Position numbers and translations under genes: made by a program. The notes beneath the pieces were generated by a model, which did no database searches, had not been told where the DNA came from, and saw only the letters and a program-made list of their open reading frames with translations. From Lepidodermella squamata (Eukaryota > Gastrotricha): DNA of 64,000 nt. The stretch is taken from contig JBLDXI010000075.1 of the NCBI GenBank assembly GCA_047495785.1, forward strand, positions 36,175 to 100,174. Reading direction: 5' to 3'. Positions 1-11,400 of this stretch are shown in pieces. Numbering within the stretch: the stretch's first letter is position 1; each line of letters opens with the position of its first letter.

Positions 1-516
1 AACTTTTGATCTGTTTGCAAAAAGTGGCTCAATTGTTAAACCAGCGGCTAACATTATTCTAAGAATGTTCATCATCTTGCTGAACCAAGCAATTGATGTA
101 ATAATCGCGTGAATACTTAGTTGCCGTCGACGGTTTGATACGACTTGCTAATTTAGACATCTTCTGGATAGCGACCTTTTCGAAACGTGCTAGAAAGCAT
201 CGTTGCGAACGTAGAGCAGAGTGCATGATTATGTTGATGATTGTACAATTAGCATTGACCTCTCCCCCTCATAAGTTTGAAATGCATGTTCGAAGATTGT
301 CCCTGAGTTCGACTGAGCTAGTGCAATCTAGCACGCAATAATGAAGGCAATAATGCACATTTCAAATATCAAGGATATAGAGGTTTAATGCGAGTTTGAT
401 CAAAGCGAGTAGATTTTACAGTCTCTCTCAGGCACGCGTTATCGTAAAGGAAGTGACAAATCTTTGGATGCTAGGTATCCTGAAAACATAAATGTAAGTA
501 GCTAGTAAGTGACCTA
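1..516. other. no recognised gene
   Basis: An open frame runs in from the window edge and stops with TGA at 109-111; its end is hydrophobic and could be the 3' end of a truncated coding exon, but I recognise nothing in it. A short open frame at 135-341 has no recognisable domain. The rest looks non-coding. Confidence 0.3.
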
Positions 517-758
517 GAAGGCGACTTCAAGCGGTTCACATGCTAAATTATACCATATTCGAGCCCGTTTGGATGTAATACAATTCTCAACAAGCTAAAA
601 CTATGTTTTTCCTCTTTTTATCCACAGCTGATATCGCCTTGATCCCGATGTACCCAGCTCGTGTTACATCGTTTTATGCCAACCGGATGGAGAAGCTAAC
701 GAAGCGTTTGGTTATCGAAGAAATTTTTATGATACAGCTTCAACATCTTTATGGTTGA
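517..758 (+). pseudogene. LicD-family gene fragment (third copy in the window)
   Basis: The frame at 630-758 reads DIALIPMYPARVTSFYANRM and onward to a TGA. This parallels DIAVIPRSNPAK...FYA(N/Q)KMIDA in the two better LicD copies at 6.4 and 24.4 kb. Before it, after a stretch that looks like an intron ending in TCCACAG (about 545-627), the bases around 520-545 resemble the GGCGACACGGTGG-CACATG region that encodes RHGGHM in those copies. The WDDD catalytic block that should join the two pieces is gone and the frame stops early, so I call it a relic. It lies on the same strand as the other copies. No full gene can be assembled. Confidence 0.5.
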
Positions 759-1072
759 ATAGAGCGTGAGCTAGTGCCTTTAATGGCCACGGCTCGTCTA
801 TAGCCGATGAAAACTGTCGTTATAACGCCTAGATACAGTGAGGGCTAAAATTCGTAAATTTCCTTAAAAGTGTGCTAAAGGAGGAAATTTAAATTGTAAA
901 TTCGAATGATTTCGGCAGTATTGCATATGCAAGAGTGTCCAGTCTCTTATTATTTGTCTATGATTGAATATTAAAACACAAGAGTGGTTATTCGCAAACC
1001 GATTCGCAATTTGTTTGGCCACCCGTAATAAATGGTTTGTGGCTCGGCCCGTTGTCGGTATGTCAAAAAGAA
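759..1072. other. unassigned spacer
   Basis: I see no gene here. Open frames starting near 964 run through the following tRNA gene and are not coding. Confidence 0.5.
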
Positions 1073-1145
1073 GGTTCCGGCGGGGTTCGAACCCGCGACC
1101 TTCTGCGTGTAAAGCAGACGTGATGAACCACTACACAACGGAACC
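1073..1145 (-). tRNA. tRNA-Val (anticodon TAC)
   Basis: On the minus strand a 73-nt cloverleaf folds with a perfect 7-bp acceptor stem (GGTTCCG/CGGAACC), a D arm, anticodon loop TTTACAC with anticodon TAC, and T loop TTCGAAC. The internal B box GGTTCGAACCC is intact, so it should be transcribed by RNA polymerase III. It is one of several minus-strand tRNA genes in the first 3.5 kb. Confidence 0.93.
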
Positions 1146-1210
1146 TGTTCATTCTAGAGACCAAAAAGAGGTCTTTGAAGTTCGCTAAAATTAGTTACAG
1201 CTTCAAAAAT

Positions 1211-1282
1211 TGGAGATGCCGGGGTTCGAACCCGGGACATCTTACATGCAAAGCAAGCGCTCTACCACTGAGCTACATCCCC
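1211..1282 (-). tRNA. tRNA-Ala (anticodon TGC)
   Basis: A 72-nt minus-strand cloverleaf begins GGGGATG and ends CATCTCC plus discriminator A. The anticodon loop is TTTGCAT (anticodon TGC) and the T loop is TTCGAAC. One G-T pair occurs in the acceptor stem; otherwise the fold is standard. Confidence 0.92.
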
Positions 1283-1328
1283 ACATGACTTCAAAAAGCT
1301 TTGATCCTCTTTTAATGGCAACGGAACC

Positions 1329-2954
1329 TTGCCGTGCGACTTAAGAATTCGAGAATTCGACTTACTTGCCGAAACTTTCTCCGAAGTTCTGAAAGGCCCA
1401 CCAGCTACGTCGACCAAGCCAGAAGATGTCAAATTCTGGAATGAAACAGATGCTGCAATGGCCAGTGATGAAACGATGAAACCTTTTCCGACAGTGCCCC
1501 GAAATCAGTCTATAAAAGTTCCAAAATGGGCGGTAAAGCAAATGCTCAGGCAGCTGAAATGGAAGGCCCCTGGTCATGACAATGTCTCAAATATCTTGCT
1601 CAAGAAAGGCGGCTCAGCTCTGGTAGGCCATCTAAGGTATCTCTACAAAGTGAGTTTGAACTCCGGGTATGTACCCCGTGCTTGGAAAATCGCGATTATA
1701 GTGCCCATACTCAAAGAGGGGAAGGATTCACGTTTGCCAGACTCTTACCGACCGGTGTCCCTTCTGCCATCACTCGGCAAAGGGCTCGAAGTAATCGTAG
1801 CGAAATTTCTCTATCGTTTTCTCGAAATAAACAAATTGCTTCCATCCCACCAGTATGGTTTCAGGTCTCTTAGGTCAACCATCGACCCTGTGTTCCGGTT
1901 CATCAGCGACATCGGTCTAGCCATATCAAAACGGCAAAAGCTGGTCGCTATTCTCTTGGATTTCAAGGCTGCATTTGATGTTATATGGCATAACGGCTTG
2001 CGGCTAAAACTAAAACAATCAGGTTTGCCGATTCCATTGGTAAGATGGATTTCGGACTTCTTAAGAGAACGCTCGTTTCAAGTAAGGGTTGGCAGCAGTC
2101 TAAGTGCAAGCAGAGATATTTTTTGCGGCGTACCGCAGGGGTCGCCTTTCGCCTTTATCACCTCTACTTTTTATCTTTTATGCCATGGACATTCAGCCAA
2201 AAGGTTCCTCGCCGCAAGACGCCACCAGATCTGTCGCAAAAGGCACATTTGCTGACGACTCCCTAATCTGTGCCTTCGGCTCCTCGATTGCAGCCAGCGT
2301 CGCGAGGCTAAGAAAGCGCCTACGCTCAATCGAAGTGTGGTGCAACAAATGGCGGCTTCGCTTAAGCCCGGGAAAGTGTGAAGTGATCGTCTTCGGTAGA
2401 TATGGCAACTCGCCTCCTGAAGTACGCTTTGAGCTATATGTCCAGCCCCTGCCTCAGGTCAACCGCGCACGCTACCTCGGGATTTACCTCACACCCCAGC
2501 TAAGTTGGAATTACCATCTTGAAATAATTGCCTCAAAACTGAAGCCTCCCTTGGCGCCCTCTACGCCCTGGCCAAGCGGCATGTTTTGCCTAAAAACCTT
2601 TGTGTGCTCTTTTATAAAACAGTCCTGGAGTCCTTGGTTGCCTATGGAGCCCCTGCCCTTCGTTGCCTTGCGCCCTCCTCGGTTGGAAAACTGTTGGAAA
2701 TCCAAGCCCACTGCCTTCGAGCCTTGTTTGATCTGCCCTTCGAAACGGAAGTAATTGACGTCATCGCTTACGCCGGAGTCGACTCCATTGAGGATGTCTT
2801 CCTTGGTGCCTTCAAACGATATGGCGAACGCTGCTTAGCAGCAGGTCTAGATACGGCGGACTACATCAACTACGTCTGCGGTATCCGCCGAACGTCAGAA
2901 GACGCTCGCAAAGTACTAGCCGATAAGTGCCCAGCTTGGCCGAGAGCGCCGTAA
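1329..2954 (+). pseudogene. non-LTR retrotransposon reverse transcriptase, frameshifted
   Basis: Three successive frames together read through a LINE reverse transcriptase. The first (to about 2150) has the fingers and palm: WKAPGHDN, SYRPVSLLPSLGKGLE, YGFR, LLDFKAAFDVIWH and GVPQGS. The frame then changes near 2140-2160 to one carrying the catalytic FADD box near 2250, CNKWRL and YLGIYL. A second shift near 2550 leads to the thumb region (LCVLFYKTVLESLVAYGAPA) ending TAA at 2952-2954. No endonuclease domain precedes it, so the copy is 5'-truncated. It resembles the jockey-type group, but I cannot assign the clade firmly. It lies between tRNA-Ala and a degenerate tRNA-Val; a decayed copy, not active. 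Confidence 0.88.
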
Positions 2955-3023
2955 CAGGCGGTGGTAGTAAAATAAAATCAGGAATATGCCAACCTTTTCG
3001 AAGCTGGAAAAATGCTGCACGAG

Positions 3024-3079
3024 TTTCCCGCGACCTTCTCCGTGTGAAGGAGACGTGATAACCACTACACTACGGAACC
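3024..3079 (-). pseudogene. degenerate tRNA-Val (anticodon CAC)
   Basis: The minus strand has the 5' acceptor GGTTCCG, D arm, anticodon arm (loop TTCACAC, anticodon CAC) and the start of the T stem, but T loop and 3' acceptor sequence are replaced by unrelated bases. It closely matches the tRNA-Val at 1073. A further 5' scrap (TCACACTACGGAACC) lies at about 3148-3163. Loss of the B box suggests it is dead. Confidence 0.75.
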
Positions 3080-3223
3080 TAGATGCTAAATAGTGTTGGC
3101 GTCAAACACTAGTTTAAATGCAGGATCATCTGCCAAGCGATAGAAAAATCACACTACGGAACCTGTGTGATAGCAGAGCCACTCTAAAAGAAACTTGCGT
3201 CGTCCTCAAGGCCATAGTAAAAG

Positions 3224-3295
3224 TTCCCTGACCGGGAATCGAACCCGGGCCGCCGCGGTGAGAACGCGGAATCCTAACCACTAGACCATCAGGGA
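3224..3295 (-). tRNA. tRNA-Glu (anticodon CTC)
   Basis: A 72-nt minus-strand cloverleaf starts TCCCTGA and ends TCAGGGA plus discriminator A. Anticodon loop TTCTCAC gives anticodon CTC; T loop is TTCGATT. All stems pair. Confidence 0.93.
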
Positions 3296-3365
3296 GGTTG
3301 AAGATGTAATATAATTGAGACGGGACTATCCTTGAGAATTAGGTCCCCGTTGATAAAAATGAAGC

Positions 3366-3439
3366 TGCCCCCTGTGAGGATCGAACTCACGACCTCCAGA
3401 TTATGAGACTGGCGCTCTAGCCAACTGAGCCAAGGAGGC
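3366..3439 (-). tRNA. tRNA-Met, elongator type (anticodon CAT)
   Basis: A 74-nt minus-strand cloverleaf starts GCCTCCT; anticodon loop CTCATAA gives CAT; T loop TTCGATC; discriminator A. The sequence is essentially identical to the plus-strand tRNA-Met at 20762. Confidence 0.92.
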
Positions 3440-3899
3440 GCTTGTGGTCCCTCTTGACTCTATTCTTATCGCTGAAGCGAAAATAGAATGGCTGACGTTG
3501 GAAGAAGACGGTGATTGACGAGCCAGTATGTTTAGACTAATTATCATTGGCGAACCAGATGGGGCATGTGTATCGAACCTACAATTCCTGGCTTCAAGGC
3601 CGACGCCATTCATCATTAGGCTGGGGCAATCTTTCTCCCTTAGTCATGTTCAAAGGTTTCTTGCTTATTCTTTAACAGTGGCTACCTGGATCTTTCCAGT
3701 CAATCAGCTTGACGGCAAGCAGTTTGCCAACTCAAGACGCGAACTGCATTAAAAAACCCGCAAAATTAGAGAATCTTGGAAAACGAAAGCGACTGGTTTC
3801 GAGCAAACTGGTGAATGTATCACGGATGTTGAAATAAAAAATTCCTCCCTAAAGTACTGCCGAGCACGCACGCTATGAATATATAGAGAAATCCGAAGC

Positions 3900-5660
3900 A
3901 TGAGCTCCAGGAACGCGTTAGTCATACTCGCTATTACAGGTTTGCTTTCGTTATAAATCTGTTTTGGATATAAAGCTTTTCTGACATTTTTTACAGCTTG
4001 CATGCGCTACATTGCTGGCGACATCGGGGACGACGATGAAATCGCAGATTCATACAAACCACTCACAAACACCACCGTAACTGGGGTCATGGCTAATTAC
4101 ACTCTCGATTTCTATCCATTGGTCGAGACAGAAGAACTTACTAAAGCAAGCCTACTAGCTGTTGGTTGGCCACTAAGCAAATTTTATGGTCCATTCGACT
4201 TCCCGCCGAGGCTAAACCAGCCCAAAACTGACAAAACACCTGTTGCAAAAGTTCGGCTTTCGAGCCAAGCGAAATCCCTGTCACTGTTCTACTTCATTAA
4301 CGCGCCTGAGACAAACTCAAATACTGCTAAAATGCTACTTGACTTCGGCGTGAGCTCAGTACAAGTTAAGAATGGCACGCTGTTCGCGCTGCTTGGTAGA
4401 GGGGTGACGATTTATTTATCGAGGATTGTTTCAAACGGATGGAACTTCGTAGTCTTCAAAATTTACGATGGAATGATGGATAAGCTGGACAGCCGTGTGA
4501 GTATTTACCAAGACACTGCTTGTTTGACGAGTTACAACAGCAAGTTCCTTTACTTGTCAGAAGAAAACGTGGCACTGATTCACTGCAACTGCCGAACATT
4601 GGGGAAGTGCGATTTGAAAAGAGGTTACATAGGTCCAGCACCCGATCAACTGATTGGATTCTGGCCGCTCAACGGAGAAAATCTCGCGAACGAATTTGCT
4701 TACAAAGAGGAGCCTTTTTACATCAACCCCGCTGTTCAAGTGACTTTGGATGAGCCTGGTCCTAATGGGAAAGGTTCTACTTCAATCTCAGTGGAAAGAA
4801 GCATTACGGGCGCCATTTTATCATTCTGTCTTGCTGGACGCGTGGACTTATCCATGGGCTACACTTTGAGCTTCTTCTACCGCATAATGGCTCATCGGGG
4901 GCTTAGTTCGTTGAAGATCTCATTTGTAGCCCCGGTAGCCAACTCGTCGCTAGAGTTTACATACTACAGCGAAATCGGAAAGATGGATTTCGCACTGAGT
5001 TCACCGCAAGGGGTTGAAAATGGGTCTGCAGCCGTTCCAATACCAGGCACTGAATGGATTTTTTTCGCCATCGTTCACGACTCTCAGCGCTTTGGGCTGT
5101 ACAGCCAATTCAGCGTAGGAAAGTTAAAGTACATGGAAGAAGGAAATCCTGTTCATATTGACTTTCCAACAAATTCCGAAATATTAATGACGATTTCAGG
5201 GCAATTTATTCCCGGCGATTTAGTATCATGCGTTCAGTTGCACAACACGGTACTCGTCAAAACAGAAGTTGAATTACTAACATGTGTTTGCCGTGAAAAT
5301 GGGCTATGTAAAGAAGCCGCAGACCTGAATCGCCCGGTTGAGGATAATTATGATATCAAGCAGAGGAAAAGAGAACTTGGTATGAATGTTAAACGGCCAA
5401 ACTCAGCGGCGAGCTGTTCTCACGCCATTGCGCCAATGCCTGGGGGAGAAATCGTGGCTACGACAAGATTCCAGCAAATCACTATCACACCGCTTTCTGA
5501 AGTTAGTAATACCATGGGATTAACCTCAACTGAGTCCAATCCTCTGACGATTCCGCAGGAAACAACCGCGGGAAACTACGCTACGGCTCAGAAGGGTTCC
5601 AAATACGTCACATCTGCTGGTATCTTAACTCTGATTCTTAGAAGATTTGTCTCAGAGTAA
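3900..5660 (+). CDS. secreted protein with two similar LamG-like modules (unknown function)
   Basis: Two exons, 3900-3939 and 3997-5660, give about 566 aa. The first exon encodes a short hydrophobic leader (MSSRNALVILAI) and joins in frame with the second through a GT...TTTTACAG intron of 57 bp; a TATATA run lies just upstream. The mature part appears to be two related halves, each ending with a Cys-x-Cys pattern (ALIHCNCRTLGKC near residue 210, ELLTCVCRENGLC near residue 445). The second begins LIGFWPLNGEN, typical of laminin-G/concanavalin-like folds, so I suggest two LamG-like domains, by inference only. The tail is Ser/Thr-rich with a short hydrophobic end, perhaps a weak lipid-anchor signal. 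No family was recognised with certainty. Confidence 0.6.
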
Positions 5661-6397
5661 AATATGAAACCAACAATTTCAGAATAACGAAAGGAAATCG
5701 CAATTACCTAAATCTTTGACTCCCGACCACCCAATTGATCCAAATATCTACATTTCGTCATTTTAAAGCCACCGACGTTGCTTTTTCCAAATTCAAGCCC
5801 AGATCTGGAGAAACAATTCAAAAATGTAAAGAAAACAGCAAAGTTAAAGCAATAAGCAGATGTCCACTCTTAATAGCTTAGAACAAAAGCATCTGTGCCA
5901 TGACGATTTCTGGCTTCAGCCTGTCTCGATCTGGCATTGGGCTGCCTAGGCAGCTGAAAAGCTCCTCAGCTTCGGATGAGTCACAAAGCTTTGGGCAAGG
6001 CAGTGCAAAAAAGCGGGGGTGAATTAATTGTAAGTGATAAGTATTTAGGGGCGGGTCGGAGGAAATGACCCCTACCCAACTGACAAAAGTAAAAAGACAA
6101 CCGAAATGACTCACATTGATTGATTGACCCATTTAGCCCACCCATTCTCATGTCTGGCAAGACATCAATTATAGCACCTTAGTTATGTTTGCACTAGCAT
6201 ATTGTATATATGAGCACCGCTGTCCATGATAAGCAGTACCGGAGATACTGATTAGCCCAGTATTAGACATGTATGAAATGGTATAAGTTGGTATACAAGT
6301 GGATCTAATTATGATAGTTATTCATCGCTCAATGCGGTCTGCGATCAAGCAGAATTTGTATATGTAACAGACATTTTGCGACCTGTTCATCGTAATA
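5661..6397. other. intergenic region, no gene seen
   Basis: This 0.7-kb gap holds no convincing gene; an 84-codon minus-strand frame at 5878-6132 lacks any domain. It should include the promoter of the following LicD-like gene. Confidence 0.5.
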
Positions 6398-8273
6398 ATG
6401 AATGTGACCGCCCGTCGCTTACTATCATTCAAACCGTTACCATGGTTTATATGCTTCGTTCTGATTATCTACATCGCCATCCGCGACTGCTCGGTCTCCC
6501 ATCAATCAGCACAGAGAGTTCCCTTGGAAATGTATTCCACCCTAGCGAATATGACGACTTCGGATGTGCCTCGAGGCAATGAGGAAATGGAAACTTTCAA
6601 GAGGCTCATCAAATCGAGTTCTAGCGCAATGGCGAGACTGAGGGAAGTGTGGAAAATATCCTCAGAGGTTATATTCAAAATCGAAAAGCAGTTCAAAATA
6701 TCACATTGTCTATACAAAGAATCCCTACTCGGCTATTTACGTCATAACAAGCGAATTATGCCGTAAGGGAGAATCAATTTGGATAACTTGAATTTCATAG
6801 ATTCCTTTTAGGTGGCACGATACAATCAAAGTTGCTGTGTTCAACCACGATGTGACTACAGTGGCGCAAGTATTGAGAATAGCAGCTCATTTTGAACAAG
6901 CGATCAAGGGTTTGGACGGATATGGCTGCCACTATGACTCTGATACTTACAGGATACGAATCTTTGGCACGTTGCCCGGTAATTCTGAGCCAATCGAGGG
7001 CGAGAAGTGGCGCTGGCCTTATGTGGAAATTCAAGTTTTCAGAGATCATTTCACAGATTCTGGCCGTTTGCGAGAGATTGAGAACCCGTCGACCCCGGAT
7101 TACTGGGTAAGACAATGTTGCCTACTATTGATTAAAACCAGCTGTTTTGTTTTAGTATTCCGCAGATCTGATATATCCTCTCGAAGAGGTCGTTTTCGAA
7201 GGATCACGAGCTAAGGTGCCGAAGCAGATAATGGATGTAGTAGTGCTAGACTTTAATCCTAAATGGTGTGAAACCGCGATTCTCGTGTCAAGAAACAACA
7301 CTCATATCGAAAGATACGATTACGCATTGGTGAAATGCGAAGAGATGGAAAGCTTCGTGGAATTCAGCCTTGATTTCAAAGAAGTGGACAGGTACTACAG
7401 CTCACGAGTTAATCGTTCATGCGATACGCACCCGGACGATCCAGCTCTGTGTTTCTTCGAGCCCCAGGTAACCGAGAGGCAGAAAATCGAAATAGCCAGC
7501 CTTTTTCGAGCTTGCTACGAGGCCGTTAAAAGCATTGAAGAGGACGCAGATCATCTCTTATATTCTGGATCTCTGATCGGCTTCTGGAGACACGGTGGTC
7601 ACATGATTCCGTAAGAATCCTTTCTTAATTCCTGTCAGATGTATCGCTATTTTTCATCATCAGGTGGGACGACGATCACGACATAGCGGTGATCCCGCGA
7701 TCGAACCCAGCAAAATCCGACGACTACTACGCCCAAAAAATGATAGATGCTATGAAAACATATGACGGGAAATACTCCATGTATTTCGATGATTCAAGTT
7801 CGAAGATGAAGTGTTATTTGAATGACGAGAATTCGTTAGCTGTTCCTGCACTTCGTTCCTACCGCGTTCCATGGCGGTGGCCGTTTGTTGATATCAACAT
7901 TATGGAGACGCGTTTCTCGAATAGGACCGGTAAGCTGCTCAAAGTCAGTGAGAAAGGCGGTTTTGATAATTTTAAGGTAAGTTTTTACTCTCTAACTGGC
8001 AATTTAATTGATTTTTCCCGTTTTTTCCGCCAGTATATGGCTAAATGGATTTTCCCAACGGTAAAGGCGATATTCGAAGGCATTGAAGTTAATGTCCCGA
8101 ATGACATGGAGTCATTTTTGGGACAGACTTACACGATCGAAGATTGTGTGGCACCATACTACAGCCATCGTATCGAATATGCGGTCGACCACGGAGACCT
8201 CGATAACAATCATGGATTTCTCAGTAGACCTTGTTCTGACTTGATACATATGTATAACCTTACAAACATATAG
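6398..8273 (+). CDS. LicD/fukutin-related transferase, tandem-domain type II membrane protein
   Basis: Five exons (6398-6762, 6812-7106, 7156-7610, 7664-7976, 8034-8273) splice at GT-AG sites into 555 codons. A single N-terminal membrane anchor near residue 20 predicts a Golgi type II protein. The protein holds two related LicD-type domains. In the second, SGSLIGFWRHGGHMIP is followed by WDDDHDIAVIP, the acidic metal-binding signature of LicD/fukutin-related enzymes, which transfer phosphoalkyl sugars such as ribitol phosphate or phosphocholine. In the first, the equivalent is YKESLLGYLRHNKRIMP followed by WHDTIKVAVF, with the acidic triad lost; it is probably a regulatory or inactive domain. 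KWRWP(Y/F)V(E/D)I occurs in both halves. Convergent with the NMDA receptor gene, 139 bp apart. Confidence 0.85.
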
Positions 8274-8412
8274 AGCTTTAACCCCGTTGAATGTGCAGCT
8301 ATATCCAATCTGGTATATTTTTCATTTCAAAAGAAGCGAACAATCACTGGAAACAGACAATAAAATGTATCGTGACTTTCAATGTATTTTGAGATCGATA
8401 ATAAGAGAGACA

Positions 8413-11400
8413 TCACAGATTAGTTTCAATTTCATTTTCGCCAACTCCACCTATTGCATCGCCACTGCTGCTGGCCGGGGAAGTTGCAATGTAAGTCGTG
8501 GTCGTTGCGAAAGAAACGCTTCTCGTCATTAAAGCCTGGTGACTGCCAGCTCCAGAACTGCCGTGACCTTCACGCTTGACTAAACACCCGCTACTACTGG
8601 TGGCTGTGCTGTTCGCGGATCCGTTGCCTGCCTTCGTCCTGTAACCGCCATTGCCATTCAACTGCCCGCTACCGTATGTCGCCTCTCCGTTTTCACCTCC
8701 AGATTTCGAAACCACAGATAGGGATTGAGGCTTGCGGGAAACATTATGGTGATGGCTTTGAGAAGCTCGATGGTGCACGCCGTTGCTATTGTGAGACGGG
8801 CTTATTTCTTGCGGATAATTGTGCGGTGAATGTGCGTGACAGTGACTATTTTTCAAGCTCGGACGACTCTTCAACAAAGGTTCGGAATCTTCTTCATCAT
8901 CGTGTTTTTGGGCTCCGTTCGGGACATAGCCTGTTGTGCTGATTGAGTGCAAAATTGAAGGAGGTGATGGCAAGGCTCTGTGATAAAAAATGAAAGGTGT
9001 CAAAAATAAACAGATTGGATTTCAAGGGGTAAATCTTCCATCTCGATGTCGAAAGACTCAGATTCTTTCAGTTGACAGTAAGAATCTCGTTGTCTTAGAT
9101 TCAAAACAAATATTCGAAACCAAGCAACATTTTAGGAAAAGTCTGACTTACGGTTTGCTAGGAGTCATAATTTGCTTTGTCGGAGTAGATTTCACAGATT
9201 TCAAAGGGATATTAGGATTGCCAACTATGGGTGACTTGAAATTGACAACTGGCGAGTCAGCTGGATTATCGGGGCCAAAAGTCGTCTCTCGCTTTAGAGG
9301 TGTCCCAGTGAATAAATGGGCCCTAAAACCAAACGCTTTTAAATGCAGACATTGACTCGAAGAAAATCTTACTCGAAAACCCGAAGTTGATTTCTAGCCC
9401 GTCGCAATTGCGCCTTCAAAAATTCGTGCTGAAACTGGCAGGCATGGCTGGTACACGGCTTTTCCGACTGAAGCTTCCAAATCGCACCCGCAACGGTGTC
9501 TTTGAAGCTCAGAGATGCTCCCATGCTCTGGAAAAGAAAGTTAATTATTAATTGGCTAGAGATTGCAAAGCGATGATATATTAAGTGCAAAAACCAAAAT
9601 CTTGTGAGTTCTGAAAAGTGAGGTTCTGGGTGTTTGCTGAACTAGAATCGTGAGTAACACAAATTATATTTAGGTTACGCCTTACCCGTTGTCTCATTTT
9701 GAGACGGTGAGATAAATCCTAAATTCGATCATGGGAGGGTTTATTTCCGACAAAATTCGGACCTCAGAAAAATGACTTACAAGTGAAATTAATCCGCATA
9801 GACCGCATTTGTCTACTTTGCGAAGTTGCCGCCTTCCATATCTCACGTAAAGGTGTTCGAATAGCAGGAAGAATGAGCAAGCTACCAGGCCAACGACCAA
9901 CATGATGAAAGCTGAGGTGAAATTGAGAATCCCCAGCTCTTGGCTTTGGGTCGACTCCTGTTTTTGCCTTTCTTTGCAAGCTCCGGTTAACCAAAATTCT
10001 TGCAGTTGCTGTAGATACCCAGTATGTTGGTAGTCTATTATGAATTTGTTGATGACTGGTAGCCATTTCGAGCCTTTGGGGAAGGCGATTCCGTAACCAG
10101 TCATCGCATACCATTTACCAACAGTCCTTAACCGGCATTCCTTATCTCGTCCGGCTTTATATTCAAGGACGGTGGCGTCGTAGATGAAAGCATCAAGATC
10201 TCTGGATGTGTAGAGCATAGATTCAAGAACTTTCATCCTAAAAGGCATACCCTTTCTTAACAGCCCACATCCCATCATCGGCTGTGCTTCTGTTGTAAAT
10301 CCGCATGTATTCATACATATCAGGAAAATTGTGCTTGATAATAGCTTCTGTTGCCCCAGAAGGAATTGTTGCAAATTTCCAGGGAGGGTTTTTCGAAAAA
10401 GGATTCTTCAAGCGGAGATCATCGATTCCAGTAAAGTCGTAGAAGTCTTCTTTGGTAATCATGAAAGCAGCGAGCTGAAATGGACCAAGTCTCAAACTGG
10501 CATTTTCCGAATGGGTAAACTTACATTGGCCATGTAGCTACTCATAAAAATGACGCAGAATACACCCCAGAAGCTAGCCATTAGCCGAGCGCCGATACCA
10601 CGTGGAATATCGACCTTGACAGCGGCTTTGAACAACATGGCCCATACCAGCCAAAGTGATCGAAAAAGCGAGAACTTGTGAGCTGTATAAGCAGATAAGT
10701 AACAAAGGAGTGACAACTGTTTGACCCAGATTAGAACTCAAAGCTAGAAGCTAAAATGAAAGAAATTTGTCTCACTACCAGACCAGACATGGGGGATGAG
10801 TTGAGGAAAATAAAACCGAGAATTTGGATTTATCGAGTTGAACCAAACAAACCTCTCATCACTATCATTCCGTTGCGAAGCATCAACATTTTAGTAATTT
10901 TTCATCAAGTGAAAAAACTTCACATTAAAGCTGATGATGAGTGTTAACATACTGATCGCTGAAGCTTGACCACGATCTAGTCCACGGGGGCTGAAATACT
11001 CGAACAAAAAGCATGATATGGCGCTGGCGTTGACGCATCCTATCAGTACAACCACCCAGGCACCAATTGAGAATGGCTCCAAGAATGCAACTGGAGAGAT
11101 TACTCCTTCCCTGACTCGAACAAGAATCGTAATTCCTACAATAAAGAAGTAGTTTTGAAATCACACATAAGTCATGAAGAGTTTACCAGTCTCAAGGAAG
11201 GGAATCGAGAAGTCAATAGCAGTACTTCGCTCCTTTGAAATTTTCAGAGATGTAACAACCATATCGGCATGGCCTTCCAGCAAAGCTTCGACTAATCCGT
11301 TCCACTTGCCAGTGTTTCGATCGATCGCTCCCCATTTACGATCATGGACTTCGTAGAGCTCGAAACGAAACCCAATATCGGTCGAAAGACGGCGTAGTAG

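Noticed and set aside
964-1188. 74-codon plus-strand open frame
   Set aside because: It runs across the antisense of tRNA-Val and has no domain.
8676-8942. 88-codon plus-strand frame
   Set aside because: Antisense shadow of the last exon of the NMDA receptor gene.
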